Part shown: positions 1-9,901 of the stretch, one piece after another
How positions within the stretch are numbered: position 1 is the first letter of the stretch
How the letters are laid out: each line of letters begins with the position of its first letter
Source: Aurelia coerulea
Taxonomy: Eukaryota; Cnidaria; Scyphozoa; Semaeostomeae; Ulmaridae
Direction of reading: 5' to 3'
DNA length: 64,000 nucleotides
NCBI GenBank assembly: GCA_039566865.1
Contig: CM076949.1
Location: 10,827,501-10,891,500, forward strand
Position numbers and translations under genes: made by a program
Notes under the pieces: generated by a model
What the model saw: only the letters and a program-made list of their open reading frames with translations
The model's database searches: none
Told to the model about the DNA's origin: nothing

Positions 1-395
1 AGTTTCCTATAGTATCATGCTCGTACAAAGGTTTAACATATGAACCCTAAACGCTGACCTGTTTTAGCGAAATACATACCCTAATCGCGGAAAATTTTCT
101 TCAGAACATACCCTTTCCCGCGTCAAAGTAGAGCTTCTCAATTTCAGGTACCCTAATCGCTGACAAGCCAGTTATTAAAATTGCTAATATTGCCGGTGTG
201 ATTTGAAGAGGAGTATCCTGGGTACCAGACTCTCTAAAATATAATTTTATAGATGCTACCACAGTGGCTTAGAAACTAGAAACTAGCAAATAAAAAAAAA
301 GAAACTAGCAAATAATAGAAACACTTGGAGTGGAATTATCAGGCTCGCAATGTCAGGGACTGACGTAACAGCGTAAATGATGATGATGATGACCA
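1..395. other. No gene; repetitive flank
   Basis: No coding frame is supported. A short word, ACCCTAA followed by CGC, recurs at about 52, 99 and 150, and ACCCTTTCCCGCGT at about 109 reappears near 1249. An older repeat may therefore once have surrounded the element at 396-944. I see nothing else here. Confidence 0.4.
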
Positions 396-944
396 CAGTG
401 GCTTGGCCAAGGTAAATTAAGTGGGGGGTTTTGAAATGAGAGGGTCTGGCGGCGAAGCCTTCAGGAAATTTTTTGGGCCACGCCCTTTACTTTGGCTTAG
501 AATGCATCTCCTAATATCATGCTTACCAATAGCATAGATAATAGCGACAAGGTAACTTTGTTAGTTTTGTGACAGTTGTCCAATAAAGTAGAGCACGAGG
601 AAAATTTTTGAAGAAACATATTTACTTTGGCAAAGAAAGCATCTCCCAACATCATGCTTGCCATTAGTGGCAAGAAAACCTCTGTAGTTTTGTGACAGTT
701 ATCCTGTACATCGGAGCACGAGGAAAATTTTTGAAGATGCATCCTCTACTTTGGCATAGAATGCATCCCCTGATTCCATTTTTGCCAGTGCTAAAATGGA
801 AGCTTTGGCATTTATCAGAAAATTCTTACCCAACCTATGCCAAGCCATTTTCTCTTCGGCTTTAAAGGAATCTCGAGAACCATCTTTCGAAAAAGTGGTG
901 GGGCAATGACCCCCATACCCATACCCCCCGTGGCCATGCCACTG
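396..944. mobile_element. hAT-like non-autonomous element with ~125-bp tandem units, copy A
   Basis: The ends are imperfect inverted repeats, CAGTGGCTTGGCC at the left and GGCCATGCCACTG at the right, of the CAGTGGCG type common in hAT elements. The inside is about three tandem units, each carrying a variant of ACTTTGGCTTAGAATGCATC (near 487, 626 and 741). The same family occurs three more times at 42.9-46.4 kb. Flanking octamers match poorly, so no target duplication is claimed. There is no transposase frame. Confidence 0.65.
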
Positions 945-1825
945 TACTGCCATGATGTTAATAATGTTAAAATGATATTACAGGTGCTATTTCATAGAGT
1001 CTGCTACCCAGGGTAGAAGAGGAAGAAACTGCTCCCGAATTCCTACCCCATCTTGTTCTGGTCTGCTTTTTCAAGTTCTTTGACTCGTTACAAATTCTAT
1101 TTTAGAAATTTTGATTAGAATATCATTGCACAGGAGTTTGAGTTTAGGAACTTATCAAATGCAAAATAAGACACCCTTTTTTGAAATTATGGTCGATTTG
1201 GCACCCCTAAACACGGGCCCGCGCGGGCCCGTGCCTACTTTGAAGAAAAGCACCCTTTCCCGCGTTTTTTTGTACGCGCATGATAACACATCAGGTACCA
1301 AGTGGTCCCCCCAGGAAGGCCGTTCAATCCTAGGTGATGGCAAGGGGGTTACATGAGCACTTGTGGTCTTATGTATAAGCATCCTGTTCCCGTTGAAATT
1401 TTCAAAAAATTCGATTTATTCGAGCGTGCAATATTTTTTTATTGGGGGGTACCCAAAATGGCCTAAATCTAGCTGCGAAAACGCGGAAGTAATGAAATGA
1501 CGGCACCTGATTGGTCAATTTTAGGAGAAAACGCAATTTGATCAGAGGATGAGTCAGCGTCCCAGGGGAAATTCGGACAAAAGAAAAGATTTGGAGGCTA
1601 TGCTCATTTTGGGTATGTAAAATCAGAGAATGATGAAAAATCTTTAATTTTGTACAATTATGCTAATTTATGCAAATTAGCGGACACAGTAGTCAAAATC
1701 TAGGGACGAAGATATTTGCACTAGTACATGAGATATCATCATGAAATTTTCACAGTATATGTAACTTTGTATTCTTTGTGATCTGAATGGAACAGAATCT
1801 GTCTAAATCATAAAACAGGGAAAGT
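945..1825. other. No gene; contains a 22-bp GC palindrome
   Basis: No supported coding region. A perfect 22-bp palindrome of C and G with outer CAC/GTG lies at 1212-1233. A 13-bp palindrome, CTACCCAGGGTAG, lies near 1010 and matches the terminus of the mini-element at 51069. The short open frames on both strands at 1.1-1.4 kb mirror each other across the palindrome and show no protein similarity I know. Confidence 0.4.
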
Positions 1826-2074
1826 TGAGGTGGCGCCAAGCCTCTTAGAATTGCCAGTAAAAATATGGAACCTTCTTCGAATACGCACAAATTCAAATCC
1901 GCTAGTTTAGCAACGTATGGATAGTACATATGAATGTGAATGTGGTTTTCGCTAGAAACAAACAAACGAAAAATATAAATAATGCTTGCCTAGCAACGAA
2001 TAAAGCGAAAAAGAAACGATAAACTCAAGGAAGACATACTTACAATATTCGTAAACCCTTACTGCAAGCGCCAT
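1826..2074 (-). mobile_element. BEL/Pao leader fragment
   Basis: This stretch is nearly identical to 33196-33444, the segment directly inside the 5' LTR of the BEL element. It includes the complement of the primer-binding site (about 2056-2073). It stops exactly at the LTR/PBS junction on one side and at TGAGGTGGCGCC on the other, beyond which the sequences are unrelated. It could be a remnant of a relative with a different LTR or a recombination product. Confidence 0.7.
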
Positions 2075-2218
2075 CCAAGGGCGCCTACCTTGTAGGAAGT
2101 GTGTTTATTCACGGTACTTTACGCAGTGTCCTATGACCCAGTCCTGTTAATCTTTGTATATCATAATAAACTGAGGGGTATGCAGCATATGAGTCAAATC
2201 TTTCAATAGGGCACAGGA

Positions 2219-2518
2219 AGCCGCAGTCAACAAATGATAGTGCGCTTCAACTCCTTCAGAGATCGCACAAAAGTGTACAGAGCGCGGAAAAATCTTTCCG
2301 ATGATTCTAATGTCAAGGTGCGGCTTGACTTAACCAAAAAACGCCTAGACACGTTGATAAAGGCACAGGATTTGGTTAAAAATCATGGAAAATGCGAATT
2401 CGCGTTCGCTGATATAAATTGCAATCTCTCTGTGAAACTGAAAGGTAGTAAAGGATTTATCTTCTTCATTTCCATCAATGATCTAAACGAGAAACTGGAT
2501 AAACTTGACAATATGTAA
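2219..2518 (+). CDS. LINE ORF1, C-terminal remnant
   Basis: The frame is open from the 5' junction of the insertion; the first ATG is at 2234, giving 94 residues to TAA. RFNSFRDRTKVYRARKNL followed by KVRLDLTKKR and a final hydrophobic strand resembles the C-terminal nucleic-acid-binding domain of LINE ORF1 proteins, which coat the RNA and act as chaperones. The N-terminal coiled coil or RRM part expected upstream is missing through 5' truncation. The piece is probably not expressed on its own. It lies 536 bp upstream of ORF2 with no overlap. Confidence 0.7.
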   Translation, partial: SRSQQMIVRFNSFRDRTKVYRARKNLSDDSNVKVRLDLTKKRLDTLIKAQDLVKNHGKCEFAFADINCNLSVKLKGSKGFIFFISINDLNEKLDKLDNM

Positions 2519-3054
2519 TTATTAAATTCTTCACGTTAGGCCTATTATTTACATTATTTTGTTGTTATTACTTGCAGTTTGGGTAAAGAGCACTATGCTA
2601 CTATTTAGCAGTCCCAAGGGATGCCTTGAAACGATTCCTCTTGACTGATATGTCTCTAAATCAATTATATTGTCTGCACCAGAAAATACACTTTGTCAAC
2701 CAAACCTTTGGAAAGGTGATTCTTAACACACCGAAATATACTACAAGAGCATCCCAAGATAATTAGCTCGATGTTTTCAAAAACATGTTACATTCAAAAC
2801 TTTTTGTCCTTTGGGAAACCAATTTGTCGTAAAAGAAATTTATTAGAACCTACGATCCAATTGCACTTCTTTACTCCCATGGCGTTGATTTACCATTCTT
2901 CATTATATATCTTTTATCTTGTGTTTCTTATTGAATATCAGTCCTATTTTGTAATATTTTTGTATAGTTGCCCCTTTGATCGCTGCAGCAAGTACTTCAT
3001 GGTCGCAAACATTACCCACTCTGCATCTGACGGAATAGATCATACTCCAATCCT
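2519..3054 (+). other. LINE inter-ORF spacer
   Basis: AT-rich spacer between the ORF1 remnant and ORF2. A frame at 2771-3064 (97 codons) overlaps the start of ORF2 by ten bases but has no motif I recognise. I treat it as chance or as upstream leader of ORF2. Confidence 0.5.
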
Positions 3055-6000
3055 ATGCCCATAGGAACTGAACAATGGCGTGCAGGAATTGCATCAATTA
3101 AGGCTATTTTGCAAGTGCGAGCCTGTTCAAACTTCTCTGTCGGGGATTTTCTATTTTGCTCTTTCTACTCCTTCGCCAGCTTGTACCTGTTCATTTTATT
3201 ATCGTTGATATCCTTGCCGTTATCGGTCATCGTTGCCTCCCTTGCCTCCAACATTCACTGCTGTTTATGCACTGAGTCACTAAATTTCGAGGAATTACAG
3301 AGCCCCCTCCAGAATGTCATTAAACTGAATTCTTTTCTTCTTGTTCTCATCGGTTTTTTAGCTACATGGGTGTTAGACACCTTGTGGGAAAATGCCAGCC
3401 AATTGTTACATTGCTATGTTTATCGAAGGCGTCTTCAAACCAAATTGTATAGCATAGTATATTTTTTGTTGATCAGCGGATACCTGGAATTGCTATATTT
3501 TGGGGAATTTTTCTCCCTCAGCGGCCTTCTCTTACTTGCTGGTGATATCGAGTCAAATCCTGGGCCTCACTATGACGGCTGCCTTAAATTTTTTCATTGG
3601 AATCTAAATAGCATTTGTGCCAGGGAGGGTATAAAAATTCCTTTGATTGAAGCTTATAACTCTGTTCATAAATTTGATGTTTTTGCCGTCTCGGAGACAA
3701 TGCTGGATAGCTCAATAAGTGATGAAGACATCTTTATTGCAGGCTTCAGTAAGGAGGTGTTCCGCAGTGATCATCCGAGTGATACTAAAGTTGGGGGTGT
3801 TTGCCTTTTTTTTCGAGAGAATCTTTCCATAAAACGCAGAACTGATCTTGAGCTTCTCCAAGAAATGGTTGTTTCGGAAATTCACATCGAACGCAAAAAG
3901 ATAATTTTAGTCGCAATCTACCGTAGTCCAAGTCAAAACAGTGACCAATTCGAACATTTTTGTGACAGACTGCAGCTAGTGATAACACGTATTCGAAGAG
4001 AAACACCTCAAGCTGTGATCTTAACTGGAGACTTTAACTGCAGGTCTTCCCAGTGGTGGGAGGAAGATATAGAACATCCAGAGGGAACTGCTCTTGATGA
4101 GTTAATCGAAACAAATAATTTGTGTCAGCTAATTAACGAGCCAACAAATATAAGGGGAGAGAGCATGTCTTGTATTGACCTTATGATAACAGATCAGCCA
4201 AATCTATTCGTAGACTCCGGGGTACATTCCTCTTTAGACGATCACTGTCAACATCAGATAATCTATGGCAAACTGAATGTATCGATGCCATGTCCGCCCC
4301 CGTATAAAAGGAAAGTTTGGGAATACGATCGAGCAAACATTCAAGCAATTCGGGACTCCTTAAATAAGATAGATTGGAAATCAAAGTTTAATAATCTTGG
4401 TTCCGACTGCATGGCAACCCTCTTCACAGATAGCTTGTTGTCTATCTTAGCTGAATATATTCCAGATAAAGTTATCACATGCTGTGATAAAGATTCTCCG
4501 TGGATAACCCCAGATGTGAAGACTGCAATAAAACGCAAGCATAGGGTTTATAGGAATTTTGTACGTCGTGGAAGAAGGCAAGAAGACTGGGATCTAGTCA
4601 AAATAGCTCGCAATGAGGCAAAAAACATGATAGTTAATGCAAAAGAGGGGTATTTCTTAAATTTGGGGCGTAAATTGTCTGATCCCAATCAAGGAATCAA
4701 GTCATATTGGTCGGTCTTAAACAGGTTGATTAATAGAAAAAAGTCAGTGAATATCCCCCCATTGTTAGAAAATGGAGTGTTTATAACGAACCTACAAAGT
4801 AAAGCTAGCATATTCAATGATTATTTTGTACAGCAGTGTTCCATGATAACAACAAGTAGCACCTTACCTACTTTCCGACCAAGGCCTAAATCATTTATTG
4901 AAAACCTAATAATCAACCGGGAGAAGGTATTTCAGATACTTCAATCATTGGACCCGAAGAAAGCCCACGGTTGTGATGAAGTTTCTATTGCAATGGTAAA
5001 AATATGTTACAAGTCAATATTGGAGCCCTTGTGCATGATTTATGAAAAATGCCTTGAGAGTGGAGACTACCCTGCTATCTGGAAGAGAGCCAATGTTATT
5101 CCAGTTCACAAAAAAGGTAGTAGACAATCCAAACAAAATTATCGTCCTATATCTCTATTGCCTATCTTTGGGAAAATTTTTGAAAAAATCATCTTTGAAA
5201 CAATCTATTGTCATCTTTGTGACAATGATCTATTAAGCATTCATCAGTCTGGATTTCGTCCCGGTGATTCAACCATCAACCAACTACTAGCCATTACTCA
5301 CAGGATATACAGTGGGTTTGAAGAAATGCCTAGTAAGGAGAGCAGAGCAGTATTTTTAGATCTATCTAAAGCGTTTGATAGGGTATGGCATGAAGGTTTA
5401 TTATATAAACTTGAATGCAGTGGTATATCTGGCAATCTCCTTCATTTGATTTCTAATTTCCTATCTAATCGTGAGCAGCGTGTGCTGCTGAATGGAAAGA
5501 GCTCTGAATGGAAAAGAATATCATCGGGAGTGCCTCAAGGCTCCGTTCTAGGTCCCTTATTTTTCCTTGTGTATATCAATGACATTGCTGAAAATATACA
5601 TAGTGAGATCAAACTTTTTGCTGACGATACTTCTCTTTTTTCCGTTGTTGAAAGCAAGATTAGAACTGCAGATGATCTAAATAGAGATCTTGAAAAAGTT
5701 CGATTGTGGGCATGGCAATGGAAAATGAAATTCAACACCGATAAAACGGAAGAGGTTATTTTTTTTTCTTCGAAAAGAACAAGGCAAGAACATCCTGTGT
5801 TGATGTTAGGAGCTGATGAGGTAACGAATAAGTCGGAGCATAAACATCTTGGTATGATCCTTGACTCCAAACTTAGTTTTCAGAGTCATGTCAAGGAAGC
5901 TATCACTAAAGCTAGGAGAGGTATTGGTATGATCAGATACCTTTCAAAGTATGTCTCTAGATATGTGTTGGACCAAATTTACAAACTTTATGTGAGACCT

Positions 6001-6816
6001 CATCTTGACTATGGTGATATAATTTATCACAAGCCTGATCCGGAAATGAAGCTAGACATAACCAAAAGGTTGGAGCAAACCCAATATGCAGCTGGATTAG
6101 CGGCTACAGGTGCATGGAGGGGTACCAGCAGGCGTAGGTTGTATGAGGAGCTTGGCTGGGAGAGTCTTTATCAGAGAAGGTGGTACAGGCGATTATGTCA
6201 TTTCTTCAAACTGAGGCAGACGCAAGCGCCAATATATCTATTTGATGAAATTCCTCCCGAACGTCCTATTACATACAATTTAAGACATCAGCGTGAATAT
6301 GAACCAATCGCTGCGCGTACAGTTCGCTTCTCAAATACATATTTTCAAAACGTCCTTTCTGAATGGCACTCGTTGGACAAGAATATCAAAGAATCTCAAA
6401 CAATTTCTGAATTCAAGCGTAAACTACTAGCAGTAATAAGACCAAAGCAAAGATCAGTTTACAATGTTTATGACAGAATAGGAATCAAGAATTTAACAAA
6501 ACTGCGCCTACAATTTAGTCCACTGAATGAGCACAGATTTCGGCACCATTTTGACTGCTTTAGCCCCCGTTGTTTATGTGGAACAGGAGATGAAGATAAT
6601 GAGCACTTTCTCCTGCACTGCCCCCAATTTGGTCTGGAACGCATTGATCTCTTCCGTCAGCTTGCAGAAGTACCAGATTTAGATATTACAGACATGGAAT
6701 CAAAATTTTTGTGCGATTTACTTTTGTATGGAAATGCTGATCTGAATATCATAACAAACAGAATGTTAACTGAAGCTACAATTTCGTTCATTGAAAAGAC
6801 GAAGCGGTTCGGATAA
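3055..6816 (+). CDS. LINE ORF2: membrane leader, 2A-like peptide, AP endonuclease, reverse transcriptase
   Basis: 1253 residues, uninterrupted. Residues ~30-65, ~93-110 and ~130-162 are hydrophobic segments, followed by the 2A-like GDIESNPGP at 163-171. An AP-like endonuclease spans ~178-410, with NLNS (183-186), E214, GDFN (325-328), CIDLMI (373-378) and DDH (395-397). The reverse transcriptase spans ~670-960, with YRPISLL (696-702), LDLSKAFD (catalytic D769), SGVPQGSVLGP (from 824) and FADD (855-858, catalytic D857/D858). A C-terminal zinc-knuckle-like motif, CLC-x8-H-x3-HC, lies at 1173-1189. Endonuclease nicks DNA and RT primes cDNA at the nick. In the family, 2A-like signals separate the leader from the enzyme by ribosome skipping. 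All key residues are present, so it may be active; the ATG choice is the first in frame. Confidence 0.93.
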   Translation: MPIGTEQWRAGIASIKAILQVRACSNFSVGDFLFCSFYSFASLYLFILLSLISLPLSVIVASLASNIHCCLCTESLNFEELQSPLQNVIKLNSFLLVLIGFLATWVLDTLWENASQLLHCYVYRRRLQTKLYSIVYFLLISGYLELLYFGEFFSLSGLLLLAGDIESNPGPHYDGCLKFFHWNLNSICAREGIKIPLIEAYNSVHKFDVFAVSETMLDSSISDEDIFIAGFSKEVFRSDHPSDTKVGGVCLFFRENLSIKRRTDLELLQEMVVSEIHIERKKIILVAIYRSPSQNSDQFEHFCDRLQLVITRIRRETPQAVILTGDFNCRSSQWWEEDIEHPEGTALDELIETNNLCQLINEPTNIRGESMSCIDLMITDQPNLFVDSGVHSSLDDHCQHQIIYGKLNVSMPCPPPYKRKVWEYDRANIQAIRDSLNKIDWKSKFNNLGSDCMATLFTDSLLSILAEYIPDKVITCCDKDSPWITPDVKTAIKRKHRVYRNFVRRGRRQEDWDLVKIARNEAKNMIVNAKEGYFLNLGRKLSDPNQGIKSYWSVLNRLINRKKSVNIPPLLENGVFITNLQSKASIFNDYFVQQCSMITTSSTLPTFRPRPKSFIENLIINREKVFQILQSLDPKKAHGCDEVSIAMVKICYKSILEPLCMIYEKCLESGDYPAIWKRANVIPVHKKGSRQSKQNYRPISLLPIFGKIFEKIIFETIYCHLCDNDLLSIHQSGFRPGDSTINQLLAITHRIYSGFEEMPSKESRAVFLDLSKAFDRVWHEGLLYKLECSGISGNLLHLISNFLSNREQRVLLNGKSSEWKRISSGVPQGSVLGPLFFLVYINDIAENIHSEIKLFADDTSLFSVVESKIRTADDLNRDLEKVRLWAWQWKMKFNTDKTEEVIFFSSKRTRQEHPVLMLGADEVTNKSEHKHLGMILDSKLSFQSHVKEAITKARRGIGMIRYLSKYVSRYVLDQIYKLYVRPHLDYGDIIYHKPDPEMKLDITKRLEQTQYAAGLAATGAWRGTSRRRLYEELGWESLYQRRWYRRLCHFFKLRQTQAPIYLFDEIPPERPITYNLRHQREYEPIAARTVRFSNTYFQNVLSEWHSLDKNIKESQTISEFKRKLLAVIRPKQRSVYNVYDRIGIKNLTKLRLQFSPLNEHRFRHHFDCFSPRCLCGTGDEDNEHFLLHCPQFGLERIDLFRQLAEVPDLDITDMESKFLCDLLLYGNADLNIITNRMLTEATISFIEKTKRFG
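3541..3567 (+). other. 2A-like ribosome-skipping motif
   Basis: Encodes GDIESNPGP, matching the D(V/I)ExNPGP consensus in full. Skipping would occur between Gly170 and Pro171. This would release a ~170-residue hydrophobic leader from an endonuclease/RT protein starting with Pro. The upstream run of leucines fits the helix needed in the ribosome tunnel. Confidence 0.88.
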
Positions 6817-6929
6817 CAATGTTGTAAATATTGCCTGCGCATCCGTGCGCATGCTAATAATACCGTCGCAGCGACTCCCCTTTCCCTTTTTATTGTTTTT
6901 TTAACTGTTGAATTATTAGAGAAATGTAA

Positions 6930-6986
6930 ATGCCATTCACAGTGGGAACTAGATGACTCCGTGTCTTTTCCCGCTGTGAATGGCAT
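6930..6986 (+). promoter_or_regulatory. LINE 3'UTR stem-loop
   Basis: The arms 6930-6948 and 6968-6986 form a 19-bp stem with a single G-U pair and a 19-nt loop, 49 bases before the poly(A). 3' hairpins serve as reverse-transcriptase recognition sites in several LINE clades; that role here is inferred. Confidence 0.65.
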
Positions 6987-7048
6987 ATGAGTAATGTATA
7001 TTGTTGTGTAGTTAGTTATGATTTGCTTGTATATAAAAAAAAAAAAAA

Positions 7049-8702
7049 ATAGGGCACAGGGAAACCCGCAAATCTTCCAATTTCACGCTTTTAAGCCAAT
7101 GATATCGTCGTATTCCGATCACATGACTGAAGATAAGGATTTCGAGATAAATTTTCGAGTACCTTCACGAAAATAAAAATGGATATTCGAGTAATAAAGA
7201 TACAGAGCTGGTTTTACCACGAATCGATTCGAGAGGCCTCACTCCACAGTTGTTTTTCTGCATTTGGTTAAAATCTCTTCAGGGATCGGCGTTACATCGA
7301 GTTTCATTCCTTCGAAAATTGGCCTATGTTCAAGAATTCTTCAGGAGCGCTACAAATAAGATATAGCTTTCAAAATTTCACATGTTACGTGAATTATGTC
7401 CAGGAATAACATGAAAGTATTTGTTTGTGTGATTTTCGAAAATCCTAGACGAATTAAAGCTATTTGCTGCGAAGAAAGCTAATGGGCCTACCTTCACCCG
7501 CAGCAAAATCCAGTAATCGGCATTAAATCACTCTTTCTCGCAATAATAACCAGCGGATACATTAACTAATAACTTCACCACAAATCCAATTTCTTTCCAC
7601 CATTTTATCATCGATAATTTCGATAAAATTTGACAAGACTTCACAGCCTCTGCAGCAAACCGTCCAACTACCGTCGATTCAAAGTTTTCCTGTTGCAAAC
7701 ACCAGGAAAGCTTGCATAAAACAAAAGGTTGTGCAAGGCTCATGTCTCCCATATGACACAGCAAAATGTTACCATTGATAATAGATTGTACACCTTTGAG
7801 AATAGATTGCAGGGGAAATTTCTTTTCACAAATTATGTACTTTTCCGATGTGACAAAGAAATTTGCAATCTTTGAGAAATGTTTTATTTTCTCTTTATTT
7901 TGTAACGATAGAAAAACTTTAGGAGTGTGCAATCTATTCTCAAAGGTATCATTTTGCTGTGTCATATGGGAGACCTAAGTCTTGCAAAACCTTTTGTTTT
8001 ATGCAAGTCTTGCAAGATTTCCAACGTGTTTGCAACAAGAAAACTTTGAATCGAGGGTAGTTGGACGGTTTGCTGCAGAAGCTGTAAAGTCTTGTCAAAT
8101 TTTATCGAAATTATCGATTATTAAATGGCGGAAAGAAATTGGATTTGTGGTGAAGTTATTCGTTAATGTATCCGCTGGTTATTATTGCAAAAAAGAGTGA
8201 TTTAATGCCGATTACTGGGATTCTGCGGCGGGTGAAGGTAGGCCCATTAGCTTTCTTCGCAGCAAATAGCTTTAATTCGTCTAGGATTTTCGAAAGTCAC
8301 AAAAACAAACATTTTCATGTTATTCCTGGACATAATTCACGTAACATGTGAAATTTTGAAAGCTATATCTTATTTGTAGCGCTCCTGAAGAATTCTTGAA
8401 CATAGGCCAATTTTCGAAGGAATGATACTCGATGTAACGCCGATCCCTGACGAGATTTTAACCAAATGCAGAAAAACAAATGTGGAGTGGGGCCTCTCGA
8501 ATCGATTCGTGGTAAAACCAGCTCTGTATCTTTATTACTCGAATATCCATTTTTATTTTCGTGAAGGTACTCGAAAATTTATCTCGAAAGCCTTATTTTC
8601 AGTCATGTGATCGGAATACAACGATATCATTGGCTTATAAGCGTGAAATTGGAAGATTTGCGGGTTTCCCTGTGCCCTATTGAAAGATTTGACTCATATG
8701 CT
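7049..8702. repeat. Main inverted repeat of the 2.2-8.7 kb foldback
   Basis: 7060-7760 pairs with 8690-7975 in reverse complement with scattered mismatches. The central ~7.77-7.95 kb is partly self-complementary as well: CTCCCATATGACACAGCAAAATG occurs at both sides in opposite orientation. Arm identity is high but not perfect, so the arms have diverged since they last matched. Confidence 0.85.
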
Positions 8703-8711
8703 GGGGTATGC

Positions 8712-9054
8712 AACTTCTGCAGATAAACCAATCAGCGAGCAGGATCTCAAGAGAAGATTATCACAAGCGCGTTCTATCCGTTGTGGTTTCAGTCAAGCAA
8801 AATTGTTTACATAAGCCTTTGTTCAACCAGATGTGAAAAGTGACACCGTGTGCAAACTAGGGGGTCGCGTGAAAAAGTCAATCCTCAAGATTATTAGAGG
8901 ACGAGCGTATTACCTGAGAATAACAATCAATACAGTTTTTATAATAAGCAACGGCTTTCAAGAAATTTTACCTGCACCTCCAGAAAATAAAGTAACCATG
9001 ATAAATAGAAGAGATCAAGTTCCAAGTTAATAAATATTTTTCAAATGCATTCTT
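8712..9054. other. No gene seen
   Basis: Flank of the foldback. A 65-codon frame at 8833-9030 has no recognisable similarity. Confidence 0.4.
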
Positions 9055-9564
9055 CATTCAAATTCTACAGTTTCCTTTCATGCACAAGGCAAATCCTTAG
9101 CCTAAGGGACAGTGCAAAGTTTATCTTATGACATGGCCGGTGCAAAACGTAACGGGGCAACTACTTTTTTGACCTTATACAGAACTGGGTCAACACATTT
9201 TACAAAGCAATATGAACGGGGCAGTAACTTTTCATAAGCTCAAGATGAAGTTAGAAATATAAAATGGCTCATTTTGAGGACAAAATTATGAATCATGCGA
9301 GTTGAGAAACATTCAAATTCTACAGTTTCCTTTCATGCACAAGGCAAATCCTTAGCCTAAGGGACAGTGCAAAGTTTATCTTATGACATGGCCGGTGCAA
9401 AACGTAACGGGGCAACTACTTCTTTGACCTTATACAGAACTGGGTCAACACATTTTACAAAGCAATATGAACGGGGCAGTAACTTTTCATAAGCTCAAGA
9501 TGAAGTTAGAAATATAAAATGGCTCATTTTGAGGACAAAATTATGAATCATGCGAGTTGAGAAA
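9055..9564. repeat. Tandem duplication, two 255-bp units
   Basis: Two almost identical copies start with CATTCAAATTCTACAGTTTC at 9055 and 9310. Each contains GGGACAGTGCAAAG and the word ACGGGGCA twice. The near identity implies a recent duplication. Confidence 0.85.
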
Positions 9565-9901
9565 TGCTTGGAAGGATGTGTATGAAAATGACGCAAAATG
9601 TCCTTGTCAGTCACTTGGAAGGATGATTCATCAGTCGTTTCTCTTCATCTTCAAAGTAGATTTTTTCGTTGACAAAGACTCTTAAGGGCAAGAATTGATT
9701 TTGTTATGGCCTTTGGCTAATTCATCGGTGGTATTTTACAACATCTGTTGTTCATGAATATTGGAGAAACATTTTTTAAAGGAGAGGGTGACGGGGCAGT
9801 TGGTTTTTTTGCAATAATTCCATACAGCGCGAGCAGATTTTTTTGCAAGAATGTTTGTTCTCCATCGGCCATGTAATATAATAAATTTTGCACTGTCCCT
9901 A
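9101..9901. mobile_element. Short TIR element with ACGGGGCA word
   Basis: AGGGACAGTGCAAAGTTTAT near 9106 faces ATAAATTTTGCACTGTCCCT at about 9881-9900, with GACATGGCCGG and CATCGGCCATGT as inner inverted pieces. The left end was duplicated together with 9055-9564. The target duplication is unclear (TAA at most). Confidence 0.5.

Larger units (their letters stand above)
2218..7048 (+). mobile_element. APE-type LINE retrotransposon, 5'-truncated, with poly(A) and TSD
   Basis: The insertion is bounded by an 11-bp duplication, TAGGGCACAGG (2207-2217 and 7049-7059). It ends in 14 A residues at 7035-7048. The right arm of the surrounding palindrome preserves the uninterrupted target sequence, which confirms the junctions. 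The element begins inside ORF1, so it is 5'-truncated, while ORF2 is entire. Reverse transcriptase and endonuclease motifs place it in the broad CR1/L2/Rex1/Jockey assemblage; the exact clade is not resolved by eye. An undamaged 1253-codon ORF2 suggests a recent insertion. Confidence 0.92.
2184..8702. mobile_element. Mutator-like foldback element (host of the LINE)
   Basis: The termini are AGCATATGAGTC at the left and GACTCATATGCT at the right, flanked by perfect 9-bp direct repeats GGGGTATGC (2175-2183 and 8703-8711). Without the LINE the element is about 1.7 kb and almost wholly palindromic: two arms of roughly 0.75 kb face a ~0.2-kb loop near 7.77-7.95 kb. Nine-bp duplications and long inverted repeats are typical of Mutator-like elements; the superfamily is inferred because no transposase is present. 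Small frames within the arms are mirror images of one another and not genes. Confidence 0.8.

Noticed and set aside
2771..3064. 97-codon frame upstream of LINE ORF2 as a separate gene
   Set aside because: No similarity, poor codon character, and it lies in the LINE spacer with a short overlap of ORF2.
7528..8200. Frames of 70-145 codons in the foldback arms
   Set aside because: They are complementary readings of the same inverted repeat and show no protein similarity.
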